Origin: Pseudomonadales bacterium
Lineage (GTDB): Bacteria > Pseudomonadota > Gammaproteobacteria > Pseudomonadales > Azotimanducaceae
Length of the DNA: 64,000 bases
Direction: 5' to 3'
Assembly: GCA_017642855.1 (NCBI GenBank)
Contig: JAEPOO010000002.1
Span: forward strand, 643,545-707,544
The notes below the pieces were generated by a model. That model had not been told where the DNA came from and ran no database searches. It worked only from the letters and a program-made list of their open reading frames with translations. This document shows positions 26,747 to 36,400 of the stretch, piece after piece. The number at the start of each line of letters is the position of its first letter. Within the stretch, counting starts at the first letter, position 1. Made by a program: the position numbers and the translations under genes.

Positions 26747-28633
26747 CTAGTTCTCTATGAATTGACCGAGGAAGCCGCCGTCGTCCCCTCGACCGACATT
26801 GACTTCGTTGAAGCTACCGGTGAGATCGGACACGGAATAGATAAGATTGTTGGTTGTATCTTTCCAGATCGCCTCTCTTTCGTTGCCGTTACAAATCACA
26901 GGCGTGTTTGCGATCTCGACGTCATCAACAAACAGCCTGCCGCTGGAGCTGAATAGGAACGTGTGTACGTCATCCTCAGCATAGGGCGCGCCGGGTTGTG
27001 CTGAGGTGAACCTGAGCTCCCAGGTCTGGGCAGTCAGGAAGCTTGGGATCGAAACCGCCTCTGGTTCGCCGCCGAAAAAGCACACTTGTCCGAGCGCTGC
27101 GATTGCTTCTTCGGAACCCGTTCCGCTGTCGCTGCCAGCAGGCAGATCTTCGTTGCTGCTTCCGCTGTCTCCAGAGCTATCACTGGAAGTCCCGGAAGGC
27201 ACGTAGTCGTATTGAAGGTTCATCGTTACTTCGACGCCACTTTGCTGTGCCGTGAACGATACGTCGAAGGTGATGCGATCCTCGCGGTTGTTGATGATGG
27301 TGATCTGAAGATTCGTGATACCGCTGACACCGCCAACAGTGTCCTCAATCACCTGTGTAATTTCCGCTGTATCGCTGGGAGAGGGTGCGATGATGTTTTC
27401 AATGACCAAGTCGAACGCGGTCGCAATCCCGAAGGTGATGATTTCTCCCGATATTGTCAGATCGTAGTTACCACTGATGTCGACATCAGGCACTTCGATG
27501 GGTGTTTCATTGCCGCCGCCGGAGTCGTCTTCAGAGTCAGTTTCACCTTCAGACTCACCTTCACCTTCACCTTCACCTTCACCTTCACCTGCAGAGTCGC
27601 CCTCGCTTTCTGCGCCGTCAGCTGGAGGATTGATCAGATCGACAACCGCCTGCGCCAGACCCACCCCTGCGGCAATGACTTCTTCAAGTACGTTGGCGTC
27701 CAGAGATACGGAGAGAGAACCCGCGGCGGCTACCAGATCTGCATCTGCAAGGGTAGAGGCGGCAAGATTAAGTGCGTTCGCAAACAATGATTCGAAAGTC
27801 TCAGCGGTATAGTCCAGATCACTTAATGGACCCACCACACCTTCACCGTCAATGTCGCCATCTTCTAAATCAGCAGCCAGCTGTTGCAGGATAGAAACAG
27901 CTGGCGCCTCATCACCGGCCGCGATGTTCGCCAGAGCGGCCAGCCTGAGTGCGTAGGTATCCGCATCGATTGTGGTGAGTGATTGTGCCGTCAGATTTTC
28001 TTCACTGACGATCGCGGGCGGTATAAGAATATCCGGCAAGTCAGGCGCGAGCGCTTCTCTGACCGCATTATTTACAGAGTTGACGGTGTCGGCACTGATT
28101 GTCCCTTCGACGTCGTCCATCACCTGGGCTGCGAGTTCAGTGAGAATCGTGACGCCTATTTCCGTCAGGGGTGAAGGCGCAAATGCGCGAATCGTGACAT
28201 CTGAACCCATTGGCAGGTTGGCGCCTGCTGCCTCATCAAAGTAAGTAGCGGCTTCGGTACCGGTGATGGTGACCAGGATAGGGCCGTCATAGCTGCCATC
28301 GTGAGAAATGCTTACCGTACCGGTGGTATCCAGGGTGCCAACCGCACCTTCAATGGCTGTGCCGTCAGCTCGGGTGACCGAAACTTCAGCACCGTTGATG
28401 AGACCAAGGCTGGGCGTGACAAGAATGGTGGCCATGGGCTCCTCAGCGGGCGCTTCCTCCTCTGATTCGCTTTCATCGACAGGAGTCTCCGGCTCGTCAC
28501 CGCCGCTGTCGCCTGAGGTATCTGGAACGACCGCTGGTTCCTCGAAAACACTGTTTGGAGAGGAACTGTCTGAACATCCTGCTGCGAACACGCAGAGGAT
28601 GGCGATGATAAAAAGTCGTCGGAATAACGTCAT
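26747..28633 (-). CDS. Large outer-surface lipoprotein with Gly-Glu repeats, function unknown
   Basis: A 628-residue protein whose signal ends in VFAAGC, a lipobox. After a Ser-rich and Asp/Glu-rich linker (25-65) there is a compact region (65-320) rich in Thr, Ala and Asp, then a Gly-Glu simple-sequence stretch coded by CTTCAC repeats, then a C-terminal region with beta-type sequence (about 385-480) and a last domain after another Ser/Gly linker. Two Cys near the C-terminus (VCFFGG and VICNGN) may form a disulphide. I recognise no family. It is monocistronic by its terminator and is divergent from the exported protein gene at 28769. Confidence 0.85.
   Translation of the reverse strand: MTLFRRLFIIAILCVFAAGCSDSSSPNSVFEEPAVVPDTSGDSGGDEPETPVDESESEEEAPAEEPMATILVTPSLGLINGAEVSVTRADGTAIEGAVGTLDTTGTVSISHDGSYDGPILVTITGTEAATYFDEAAGANLPMGSDVTIRAFAPSPLTEIGVTILTELAAQVMDDVEGTISADTVNSVNNAVREALAPDLPDILIPPAIVSEENLTAQSLTTIDADTYALRLAALANIAAGDEAPAVSILQQLAADLEDGDIDGEGVVGPLSDLDYTAETFESLFANALNLAASTLADADLVAAAGSLSVSLDANVLEEVIAAGVGLAQAVVDLINPPADGAESEGDSAGEGEGEGEGEGESEGETDSEDDSGGGNETPIEVPDVDISGNYDLTISGEIITFGIATAFDLVIENIIAPSPSDTAEITQVIEDTVGGVSGITNLQITIINNREDRITFDVSFTAQQSGVEVTMNLQYDYVPSGTSSDSSGDSGSSNEDLPAGSDSGTGSEEAIAALGQVCFFGGEPEAVSIPSFLTAQTWELRFTSAQPGAPYAEDDVHTFLFSSSGRLFVDDVEIANTPVICNGNEREAIWKDTTNNLIYSVSDLTGSFNEVNVGRGDDGGFLGQFIEN
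27559..27588. repeat. Hexanucleotide microsatellite (CTTCAC)5
   Basis: Five perfect CTTCAC copies, flanked by imperfect copies from about 27541. On the minus strand it encodes alternating Gly-Glu in a linker of the lipoprotein. Six-base units keep the frame, so copy-number change would alter linker length only. Confidence 0.85.
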
Positions 28634-28768
28634 GAATCTGATCCAGTGTCAGTTTGAAAGAGCGCCGATTATGGAAACTTTCCTCTGAGTCGCCTCCACC
28701 CGTCTGGGGGTATCTGGCGGTCATCCGACGGGCGGATAATTGCTTATGTCGAATCCGGAGGAACAACA

Positions 28769-29914
28769 ATGAAAACAAACGCGCTGATTATCGCTGGTAT
28801 GGTGGGACTTGCACTTTTCCTGGCACCCCTGAAGACCGACGCGAAGAAACTCAAACCCAGGTACTACAAAAGCTGTTACTCGGACTATTCAGAAATGCGA
28901 AAGATGGTGCCGAAACCCTCGATGGATGTTGAGAAGACCGCTAAAACGATTAGCACGGTCGCAGGCATCGCTGGCCGTTTTGGCGGATTTGGTGGTGGGC
29001 TGGGCAGCATGGCTTCAACCGCTTCGACGGTTGCGCAGTACAGCGAAACTATCTCTGATGTCGCTGCCTTTACTGAGGGCATGAGTGCCAGTTTCCCGAA
29101 CGCCAGCGATCGTTATGCGGCTTATGGTGAGCGCATGGGCACCGAAGCCGACGATATGCAGAAGGTGGCTGACTTTTCTATGGCCTCTCAGGAATGTTAC
29201 GCAGCTGCGTACACGGAGCTAAAAACCGCTGTTGAAAATGGCGATATGAAAACCAAGGATGCAAAAAAGCGGCATAAGGAAATCACAACCGGAGTCGCTA
29301 ATGTCAGTGAGATGCTGGATCACGCGGTGATCTATATGGACAACAATATTGCGGCATACAATCAGGCGCTCACACAAGAAACAACAGGTGCCGGGCTAAA
29401 CCTCGACAATCTGTTGGGCCTGGCTACCGAAGCTCAATCGGTAGCAACAAAAGTAGACAACCTGACACCCGACTCGGGGGATGTATGGGCAGGCTCTGGC
29501 TGGACCACAACGGAAGCGAAGGTTGAGGCCCATCGTCAAGTCATGGCAGCGCAATATCGTGCGGCGGGAATGGCCAATCCATATCAGGCGCCCACTCAGT
29601 CCGCAGATGCTCTCTTTGGTGGATTCGGATCTTTGACCAGCCTTGCGGCGCTTGGCAGCATCAGTCCGGCAGTTGCTGCGAACGTGGCGCTTCAAAGTGG
29701 CGTTGCACAGGCGAATCTTGCAACGGCAGGATACGATCAGTCCCTGGCCGAGGCAGTTCCGGCAGCGGCAGCGCCTGCTGGTGACGACAAAGTAGCTGCT
29801 CTGATGAAAGCTGGTGCGGACACCCAGCCTTATCTTGATGCTTACGGTCGCATCAAAGCGCTTGGCGATATGCAGAGAGGATTTACAGGGTTCGTTAACA
29901 AGAAACCCTACTGA
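28769..29914 (+). CDS. Exported protein of unknown function with Gly-rich segment
   Basis: A 381-residue protein with a clear signal peptide (MKTNALIIAGMVGLALFLAP, cleavage near KTDA). The mature part begins with a basic stretch and CYSDY. A Gly-rich segment at about 68-80 (GRFGGFGGGLGSM) could be membrane-active or flexible. Long helical regions follow (about 110-200), and the C-terminal third is rich in Ala. The two Cys (CYSD and ECYAA) could pair. The ribosome site GGAGGAACAACA before the ATG is strong. No family is recognised. Periplasmic or surface location is inferred. Confidence 0.8.
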   Translation: MKTNALIIAGMVGLALFLAPLKTDAKKLKPRYYKSCYSDYSEMRKMVPKPSMDVEKTAKTISTVAGIAGRFGGFGGGLGSMASTASTVAQYSETISDVAAFTEGMSASFPNASDRYAAYGERMGTEADDMQKVADFSMASQECYAAAYTELKTAVENGDMKTKDAKKRHKEITTGVANVSEMLDHAVIYMDNNIAAYNQALTQETTGAGLNLDNLLGLATEAQSVATKVDNLTPDSGDVWAGSGWTTTEAKVEAHRQVMAAQYRAAGMANPYQAPTQSADALFGGFGSLTSLAALGSISPAVAANVALQSGVAQANLATAGYDQSLAEAVPAAAAPAGDDKVAALMKAGADTQPYLDAYGRIKALGDMQRGFTGFVNKKPY

Positions 29915-29966
29915 TTAAATTTGGCTATAGTACCTGTATCAGTTTTTCTACTTTTACGGGTACTTC

Positions 29967-32072
29967 ATGTTAGCTCCTGTGCCAATGATTGGTGCCGTGG
30001 TGGCACTGCTGTTGTTCTTGGACCTCGCGGCTTTGCAGTTTCTGGCGAAGCTGCCTCACCCTGACCAGGCGTTTTATTCGGAAGGTAGTCATGTGTATCT
30101 CGAATCCCATGGTGATCGTGTACTGGCGTTGAGGGCAGGGGAGCTCAGCATTGATCTAAAACCCCGCGATCTCATTGAAGAACCGGACGTTCTCCCGCTT
30201 CAGAGCGAGATGATGACATTCTTTGATCGGCAGTCTTTGATCTATGAGATTCTGAATGCGGAAGATGGGGAAGTGGTAACGACAAACGGCATCGTGCCCC
30301 TGACCTATCATGTGGAACGTCTCCCAGGTCAACTCATTTTCTGGATCCAATTGTTCGTTGCTAACGTGGGTGCATTGGTCGGTCTGGCGGTTTGGACTTT
30401 TCAGCGGACCAATATCGCGGCACGTCACTTTGCGGTGACGGGCGTGGGGCTTGCGATTTCATCCATGGCTGCCTCGTTGTACAGCAGTCGACCGCTGGCG
30501 ATTGATGGTCCAGCTTTTGACGTGCTCTCTCATCTGAATTTCCTAGGCGTTTGTATCTTCTGCTGCGGTTTTTTCTGCATGATGTTGAACTATCCGAAAC
30601 CGCTCACAAAGTTTCCTGTGTCTGTGATGTGGTATTTGTTAATGGCTTTAATCTTCGTCATTGACTATTGTCTAATCGTCGATTCGCTGGACATCACTCG
30701 CCGAATGCCAGCAATTGTTACCCTTCTGCTTGCGGCCGCAGCGTTGTGCCTGCAATGGCGTGGCTCAAGCCGTGACCCTTTAGTTCGCCAATCTCTGTTG
30801 TGGTTTGTTGCTGTGACGCTGTCAGGCAGTTTCTTTTTTATTGCGGTGATTTTTGTCCCTCCTTTGTTAGGAGAGGGCACCACAATCTCACAGGGACTGG
30901 CGTTTCTTGCGTTTCTGACGATCTATGTAGGGCTTGCCGTAGGCGTCGCGCGTTATCCATTGTTTGATCTTCAGCAGTATTGGGTCAAAACCATGATCTG
31001 GATGGTAGGTGGGTTGATTGTGATCAGTCTTAATCTCGGTATTGCAACATGGTTCGGCCTTTCGAATATCACCGCTTTAGGGATGATTGTGCTTTCCTTT
31101 GTGACGGTTGCCTTGCCACTTCGTGCGGCGGGTACTCGATATATCTTCAATCGTGCTTCCCGTAACTTTCAGCAGCATCTGCCGCAAATCGTGGCTCGCA
31201 TGTCTGATTCGGCAGAGAAAGACGTTGCCAGGATCTGGCAAGACGAGGTGATGGAAATATTTAGGCCCTTGGAAGTGACGCGAGAATCTATCAGCGTGGT
31301 CAAACCAACCGTGGTGAAGCAAGGCATTGGGTTTGTGGTGCCTGCCATAGAAGGTGGTGCCAGCTATCATCTGACATACGCGGACGAAGGTACCCGACTG
31401 TTTTCATCGCTTGATGTGACCTTGGTTGAAACCCTTAAAGGCCTGTTTGAGATGAATCTTTCCAGGGAGGCAATTGCGAGTGAAGCGACCGAGGCGGAAA
31501 GAACGCGTTTGCGGAAAGACATTCATGACAGTCTTGGTGGTCGGTTGCTGACCATCATGCATTCAGCCGAGGATGATCGCGTTGCAGCAGAATCGCGGCA
31601 GGCGATGGTTGAGTTAAGAGAGATTCTCGCGGCGGTTGATTCAGATTCGACATTGATCGGACATGCGATCGACGAATGGCAGCCTCAATTGCGAGGCCTC
31701 GTCGAGAGTGCTGGGGCAAATCTTGATTGGCTCGTGGATCGCGAATTGGCGACACTGGAGGCGGCACTTTCTGGAAGAGACAGGTTCAACCTCGGCCAGA
31801 TTCTGCGAGAGTGTGTGACCAATGCAATTAAACACGCAGGGGCAAAAGAGATTGCCATCAGTTTGTCTGCACTGCAGGGCAATCTTGTTGCTCAGGTAGA
31901 AAATGATGGTGAGGTAAGCGACCCGGCGACCTGGGAAGAGGGCATCGGTACCCGAAACCTTGCGGCGAGAGCCGAAGAGTTAGGCGCTGAGATTCAGCGC
32001 TCTCTTGCCGTTGACCGGGTAAGAGTCAGGGTGTTGTTACCCGCGGATCGGTTGCTGGTTTCCCAGGACTAA
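29967..32072 (+). CDS. Membrane sensor histidine kinase of the NarL-partner type
   Basis: A 701-residue protein: one N-terminal membrane helix, an extracytoplasmic domain (about 30-125), about seven or eight more membrane helices (127-390), a linker domain and a kinase core. The phosphorylated His is in LRKDIHDSLGGRLL, the HisKA_3 type that pairs with LuxR-family regulators. The ATPase part has ECVTNAIKHAGAKEIAISL and GIGTRNLAARAEELG. Its stop overlaps that of the convergent LuxR-type regulator, its likely partner. The signal is unknown. Confidence 0.93.
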   Translation: MLAPVPMIGAVVALLLFLDLAALQFLAKLPHPDQAFYSEGSHVYLESHGDRVLALRAGELSIDLKPRDLIEEPDVLPLQSEMMTFFDRQSLIYEILNAEDGEVVTTNGIVPLTYHVERLPGQLIFWIQLFVANVGALVGLAVWTFQRTNIAARHFAVTGVGLAISSMAASLYSSRPLAIDGPAFDVLSHLNFLGVCIFCCGFFCMMLNYPKPLTKFPVSVMWYLLMALIFVIDYCLIVDSLDITRRMPAIVTLLLAAAALCLQWRGSSRDPLVRQSLLWFVAVTLSGSFFFIAVIFVPPLLGEGTTISQGLAFLAFLTIYVGLAVGVARYPLFDLQQYWVKTMIWMVGGLIVISLNLGIATWFGLSNITALGMIVLSFVTVALPLRAAGTRYIFNRASRNFQQHLPQIVARMSDSAEKDVARIWQDEVMEIFRPLEVTRESISVVKPTVVKQGIGFVVPAIEGGASYHLTYADEGTRLFSSLDVTLVETLKGLFEMNLSREAIASEATEAERTRLRKDIHDSLGGRLLTIMHSAEDDRVAAESRQAMVELREILAAVDSDSTLIGHAIDEWQPQLRGLVESAGANLDWLVDRELATLEAALSGRDRFNLGQILRECVTNAIKHAGAKEIAISLSALQGNLVAQVENDGEVSDPATWEEGIGTRNLAARAEELGAEIQRSLAVDRVRVRVLLPADRLLVSQD

Positions 32073-32731
32073 ACTTCGATCAATCGACGTTTAATGGCCT
32101 CTGCAGTTGCTTCGGAACGTGAGGATATTCTCAACTTTCCGTAGACCGCTTTCAGATAACTCTTAACGGTGTTTGAGGATAGACCCAGCATCTCAGCAGA
32201 CTCCGATACGTTGTAGCCTTTCGCGACCAGCTGCAGTACTTCTTCTTCTCGGCTTGTCAGGGGTATCAGATCCTCCGAGGGTTTGTTGATCTGTCCGATG
32301 ATTCGATTCAATGCGCGATCTGAGATAGGTGCCCGGCCGTTGGAAATGCCTTTAAGGTGTTCGATAAGGCGATCTCGATGGTCATCTTTGAATAGGTAGC
32401 CGTTGGCGCCCTGCCTTAAAGCGTTCACCAGATTTTCATCGTCATCGTAAATGGTGGCAACGACGATATAAGTATCTAATGAGCGTTCGCGGATTTGCCT
32501 GATCAGCTCCAGGCCTGATCCATCTGGTAACCCCAGGTCTACCATGATCAGGCCAAAATTGTTGGTCTTTAATAACGGCAGCGCATCCTTCAGTGTGCGT
32601 GCCAGTCTCAGATTCGCTGCGGGGAATGTTTCGGAGACAACATCCCCCAGCCACGCCAGCGTATCTTCCAGGTCTTCAACGATCAGAACCGAGGTGGGTT
32701 CTGTATGGAGGTTAATCGTGTTGTCGTTCAA
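32069..32731 (-). CDS. LuxR-family response regulator
   Basis: A 220-residue regulator with a receiver (SVLIVED, acceptor Asp65 in LIMVDLGLPDGSG, Lys in LFKDDHR) and a C-terminal LuxR helix-turn-helix (LTSREEEVLQLVAKGYNVSE, then LGLSSNTVKSYLKAVYGKL). No in-frame ATG exists near the N-terminus; a TTG at 32731 gives a normal length. It is convergent with the kinase at 29967 and shares overlapping stop codons (CTAA), so the two are a probable two-component system. Confidence 0.93.
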   Translation of the reverse strand: MNDNTINLHTEPTSVLIVEDLEDTLAWLGDVVSETFPAANLRLARTLKDALPLLKTNNFGLIMVDLGLPDGSGLELIRQIRERSLDTYIVVATIYDDDENLVNALRQGANGYLFKDDHRDRLIEHLKGISNGRAPISDRALNRIIGQINKPSEDLIPLTSREEEVLQLVAKGYNVSESAEMLGLSSNTVKSYLKAVYGKLRISSRSEATAEAIKRRLIEV

Positions 32732-32944
32732 ATCGTTTTTATGCCAGTAGAAAAATTGAGAATAACCAAGGTGGTGTTGACGCTCAACGAGCCAGCAGAC
32801 TGTATCGGTGAAAATCTTGTAACAGATTGTGAATGAATGTCTGATGTTGCTTACAAACCGGCCCCTATCTGTCCTACCAAACGGTCTTGCAAGTTCAGGA
32901 GTCGCCTTGCAGTATGGTCGTCCCTTACTTGAAATCAGGTGCTC

Positions 32945-33481
32945 GTGGACAGTAGGTCGTTACTGGCAGGTGCGTTAGTTGTCGTCATCATACTGGCGGT
33001 GATGGGTATCGAACTCGCGCCTTCTGAGCCTGAATTTTCGTTCGCAGATTCAGCGCCAGTTATGACACCGAACGAAGAAAAGCGCTTACCGGAAAAACTC
33101 GAGACAGCACCTTTGTCAATGATGGATCTTGCCGGGATTAATGTTGGTGAAACGTTTTCGCTGTATATCCCTCAGGAAGAACGGATCCTGGCGGGTAGCG
33201 TTGAGAGAACAAAAGTTTCGAAAGCCGGAAATGAAGTTCTAGAAGGGACCATCCTGGATGGCGGTCGATCTTACTCGTTTGTGGTCACTGTTGGTCGCCA
33301 TCAGACATTCGGTAGCATTCAGACGAGTCGCGATCGTTATCAGTTCGAACTTACAGACGGTGAGGGAGAACTCATTGCACAGAGCACCATCAACAAGAGT
33401 CGCGACTTTTCTAAGCCGGACTTTGTCATCCCAAGACGCAGGGAATCCGAGCATGTCGGAGAGAAACGAAATTTCGAATAA
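32945..33481 (+). CDS. Exported protein resembling a metalloprotease prodomain
   Basis: 178 residues from the GTG at 32945, which has AGG five bases upstream; a GTG at 32939 is also possible. An N-terminal membrane helix (LLAGALVVVIILAVMGIEL) acts as signal or anchor. The body has beta-rich text: VERTKVSKAGNEVLEGTI, YSFVVTVGRHQTFGSIQTS, RYQFELTDGEG. This resembles the prodomains in front of secreted metzincin proteases. It overlaps the protease gene by 29 bp in another frame. The C-terminus FVIPRRRES is coded by a REP-like palindrome and may be a recent alteration. A chaperone or inhibitor role for the protease is inference. Confidence 0.7.
   Translation: MDSRSLLAGALVVVIILAVMGIELAPSEPEFSFADSAPVMTPNEEKRLPEKLETAPLSMMDLAGINVGETFSLYIPQEERILAGSVERTKVSKAGNEVLEGTILDGGRSYSFVVTVGRHQTFGSIQTSRDRYQFELTDGEGELIAQSTINKSRDFSKPDFVIPRRRESEHVGEKRNFE
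33425..33448. repeat. REP-like imperfect palindrome (GTCATCCC ... GGGAATCC)
   Basis: GTCATCCC, an eight-base spacer, then GGGAATCC resembles the common bacterial repeat that translates as VIPRRRES. It lies within the overlap region of the propeptide-like ORF and just before the protease start. I saw no second copy in the window, so it may be chance. Confidence 0.35.
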
Positions 33482-36400
33482 ATTCTTGCTGTTTGGATTT
33501 TGTCTCCTGCTTCTGACGGGTTCCGCGCTTGCTGAAGACAGTGGCCTCGGTCCAAGTCTGGAGCTTGTTTGTCCCTGTGTGGTGGAATCCGTGTCTTCAG
33601 GATCTGTTCTGAGTGACTTTGGTGTTACTAACCGGAGTGTCGGTGCCAGCGGTGAGTTAGTTGTCAGAGCCTATGCGCATACGGAGCAGAACTACCGCGA
33701 TGCGACAGATCCTACCTTTCTGACAGATTTTTATTTGACCGCTTCGCTCGCCGGCACGAGTCAGCTGGATATCAGCGAGCATCAAGCCAGACTGTTTCCG
33801 GTATCAGGTGGCGACTACTACGTCACACTATTACTTCTCGAAGATCTTTTTATCGTCGATGAAGCAAGAACCAGCGGGCGCGTCACGTTTGGCAGTAACC
33901 TTCGCACCGAGGCTTCGGGTACAGAGCTTTATTTTGTCGCAGATCCCACCATCTCTGTTAACGACGCCTCGGTCACGTTGCACTGGCCCGGTCTGGGTAA
34001 TGGCACAAACTCGGACGAGGATGTTGAAGTCAGAATTGTTGCCACGGAAACGCCAAGGTTTGAAGGATCCTTTCAGACATTGGCCACCTATGACGGGGTG
34101 ACCTCAGTGCCGGCACTCAGCAAAACTGCTCCGGATGTTGCGGTGCTAGACTACGCCTCACCCTCAGAAGGATTCGACTATACCCATGTGATGGTGCTTG
34201 GCGGTGGTTTCGTTCTGATCGTTCATACCGTCGACGAGCCCGATGGCGTGTCCTATGACACCTTGTCGTTTTCAGAATCCAACGCGGACTACTTGACCGA
34301 TACTGATGGCGATGGTGTTGCTGATGACAACGAACGATTGGAAGGCACCGATGTTTCATCACCCTCGGACACGCCTGGTTCTTCTGCGATTGATGTACTG
34401 GTGGTTTATAACCAGGGCGTCGTTGATACCTATAGTGGTGATCCGACAGCGCGAATCGACCAGTTGTTTGCGGTATCAAACCGGTCGCTCGCTGACAGTA
34501 ATGTCGATATAGAACTCAGGATCACCGACTATCGTCAGATCGACTTTAGCGAGCGTGATTCGCTGAGCGATTTGTTGGGAGCAGCTGAGGGCGGTACCGG
34601 GGTTTTTTCTGACCTGGCGAGCATTCGCTCGACCACTGGCTCTGATCTGGTCGCCATCTTACGCACTGACGACGGCGGTAACCTATGCGGTCTGGCGTCT
34701 CTTGGCGGGTTTCCGACGCAGGGCCTGATGTCCCGAAGAGAGCACGTGTCAACCAGCATTATTGAATCGACCTGTGGTGATTTGACGATGATTCATGAGA
34801 TTGGTCACAACCTGGGTCTCGGTCACTCATTTGTGCAGAACGAATCAGGCACATTTGTCTGGTCCAGAGGGCACGGCGTGAATAACAGTTTTTCCACCAT
34901 CATGGCCTATGCCAGCGAATTCAACATTTTTTCCGAGTCAGCCTATTTCTCTAATCCGGAAGTGACACTGTGTGAGGCTGGCGCTGCTTGCGGGGTGGCT
35001 ATCGACCAGAACCGGCCAGCCGATGCAGCAAGAAGTCTGAATGCCGTTCGGTTTCAGGTTGCGCGTTACACCAATGAATTGGATTCGGATTCTGATGGCA
35101 CACCGGATTCTGCAGACGCATTTCCGAACGATCCAACGGAACAGATTGATACAGATTTGGATGGTACGGGTAACAATGCAGATACCGACGACGACAATGA
35201 CGGGATGCCGGATACCTTTGAGCTTGCTAATGGTTTAAACAGTCTGGTGGATGATGCGTCCGAAGATCCTGACGGTGATGGTTTAACCAACCTTGAAGAG
35301 TTCCAGGGCGGTACGGATCCACAGGTGTCTGATGCGGCTGATGTCTGCGATGACCCTGATACGGTTGCACCTAATGCTTCTGATTCGAATTTCATGAATG
35401 AAAAACGGATCGTATTTGCGAACCCGGGATCAAACAGTAATCAACAGACCTTCCTGAGGTTTGTGAATCACAATGCGTCGGCAACGGATGTGGAGATCTA
35501 CGGGATTGATGACGCCGGTGTATCGAGCAGACGTAGCCCCGTAAGTTTTCAGATGGCCGCGCAATCATCCAAGCAGATTACCGCCCAGGATCTGGAATCC
35601 GGCAACCAGAATAAGGGGCTATCCAGCTCGCTATGTGACCTTTCCGGTAAGTGGCAGCTGGTTGTGCGCTCCAGTAATTCGATTGAAGTCATGAGTCTGA
35701 TCAGGACACCCGACGGATTTTTGACCGGATTGAGTGATGTTGTTCCTGTTGAGAGCGGTGACAACCGGGTCTATTTTGCGAACCCGGCGAGCAACACCAG
35801 TCAGCAAACATTCATTCGAATTTCAAACCAGTCTGCGTCGACAGGTTCCGTGACGGTGACCGGTATCGATGATCATGGAGATGCTTCCATCGGCACGGTG
35901 ACATTCAGTCTGGGGGCGAACGAATCGAAGCAGGTGACTGCACAGGATCTTGAAAATGGTAACGTCAGCAAAGGCTTGAGCGGCGCTCTGGGTGATGGTT
36001 CGGGTAAATGGCAACTCAACATTTCATCAAGCCTGGATCTCGAGGTGCTGAGTCTGATTAGAACTGCCGACGGGTTTCTGACCAACCTGAGCGCGGTGGT
36101 GCCTGAGAACGGCAACGGAGATTCAGTGATTTACTTTGCAAACCCTGGCAAAGAGTCCACGAAGTCCACCTTTATCCGAGTGGTGAACACTTCAGCCTTG
36201 ACCGCGAATGTGACCATCAGCGGTGTTGACGATGACGGCAATATTGCACCCAATGGCGATGTGACCTTTACGCTGGCGGGCAAAGCCGCTAAGCAGATGC
36301 TGTCTTCAGATCTTGAAGACGGAAATGCCAATAAAGGCCTGAGTGGATCTCTGGGTCAAGGCTCCGGGCGTTGGCAGCTAACGGTTGCTGCGGATCAGGA

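Noticed and set aside
27086..27790. Plus-strand frame of 234 codons
   Set aside because: Antisense to the lipoprotein gene and largely driven by the CTTCAC repeat.
33258..33452. Longer protease N-terminus upstream of 33453
   Set aside because: The text is a shifted reading of the prodomain-like gene, while the ATG at 33453 is followed by a proper signal peptide.
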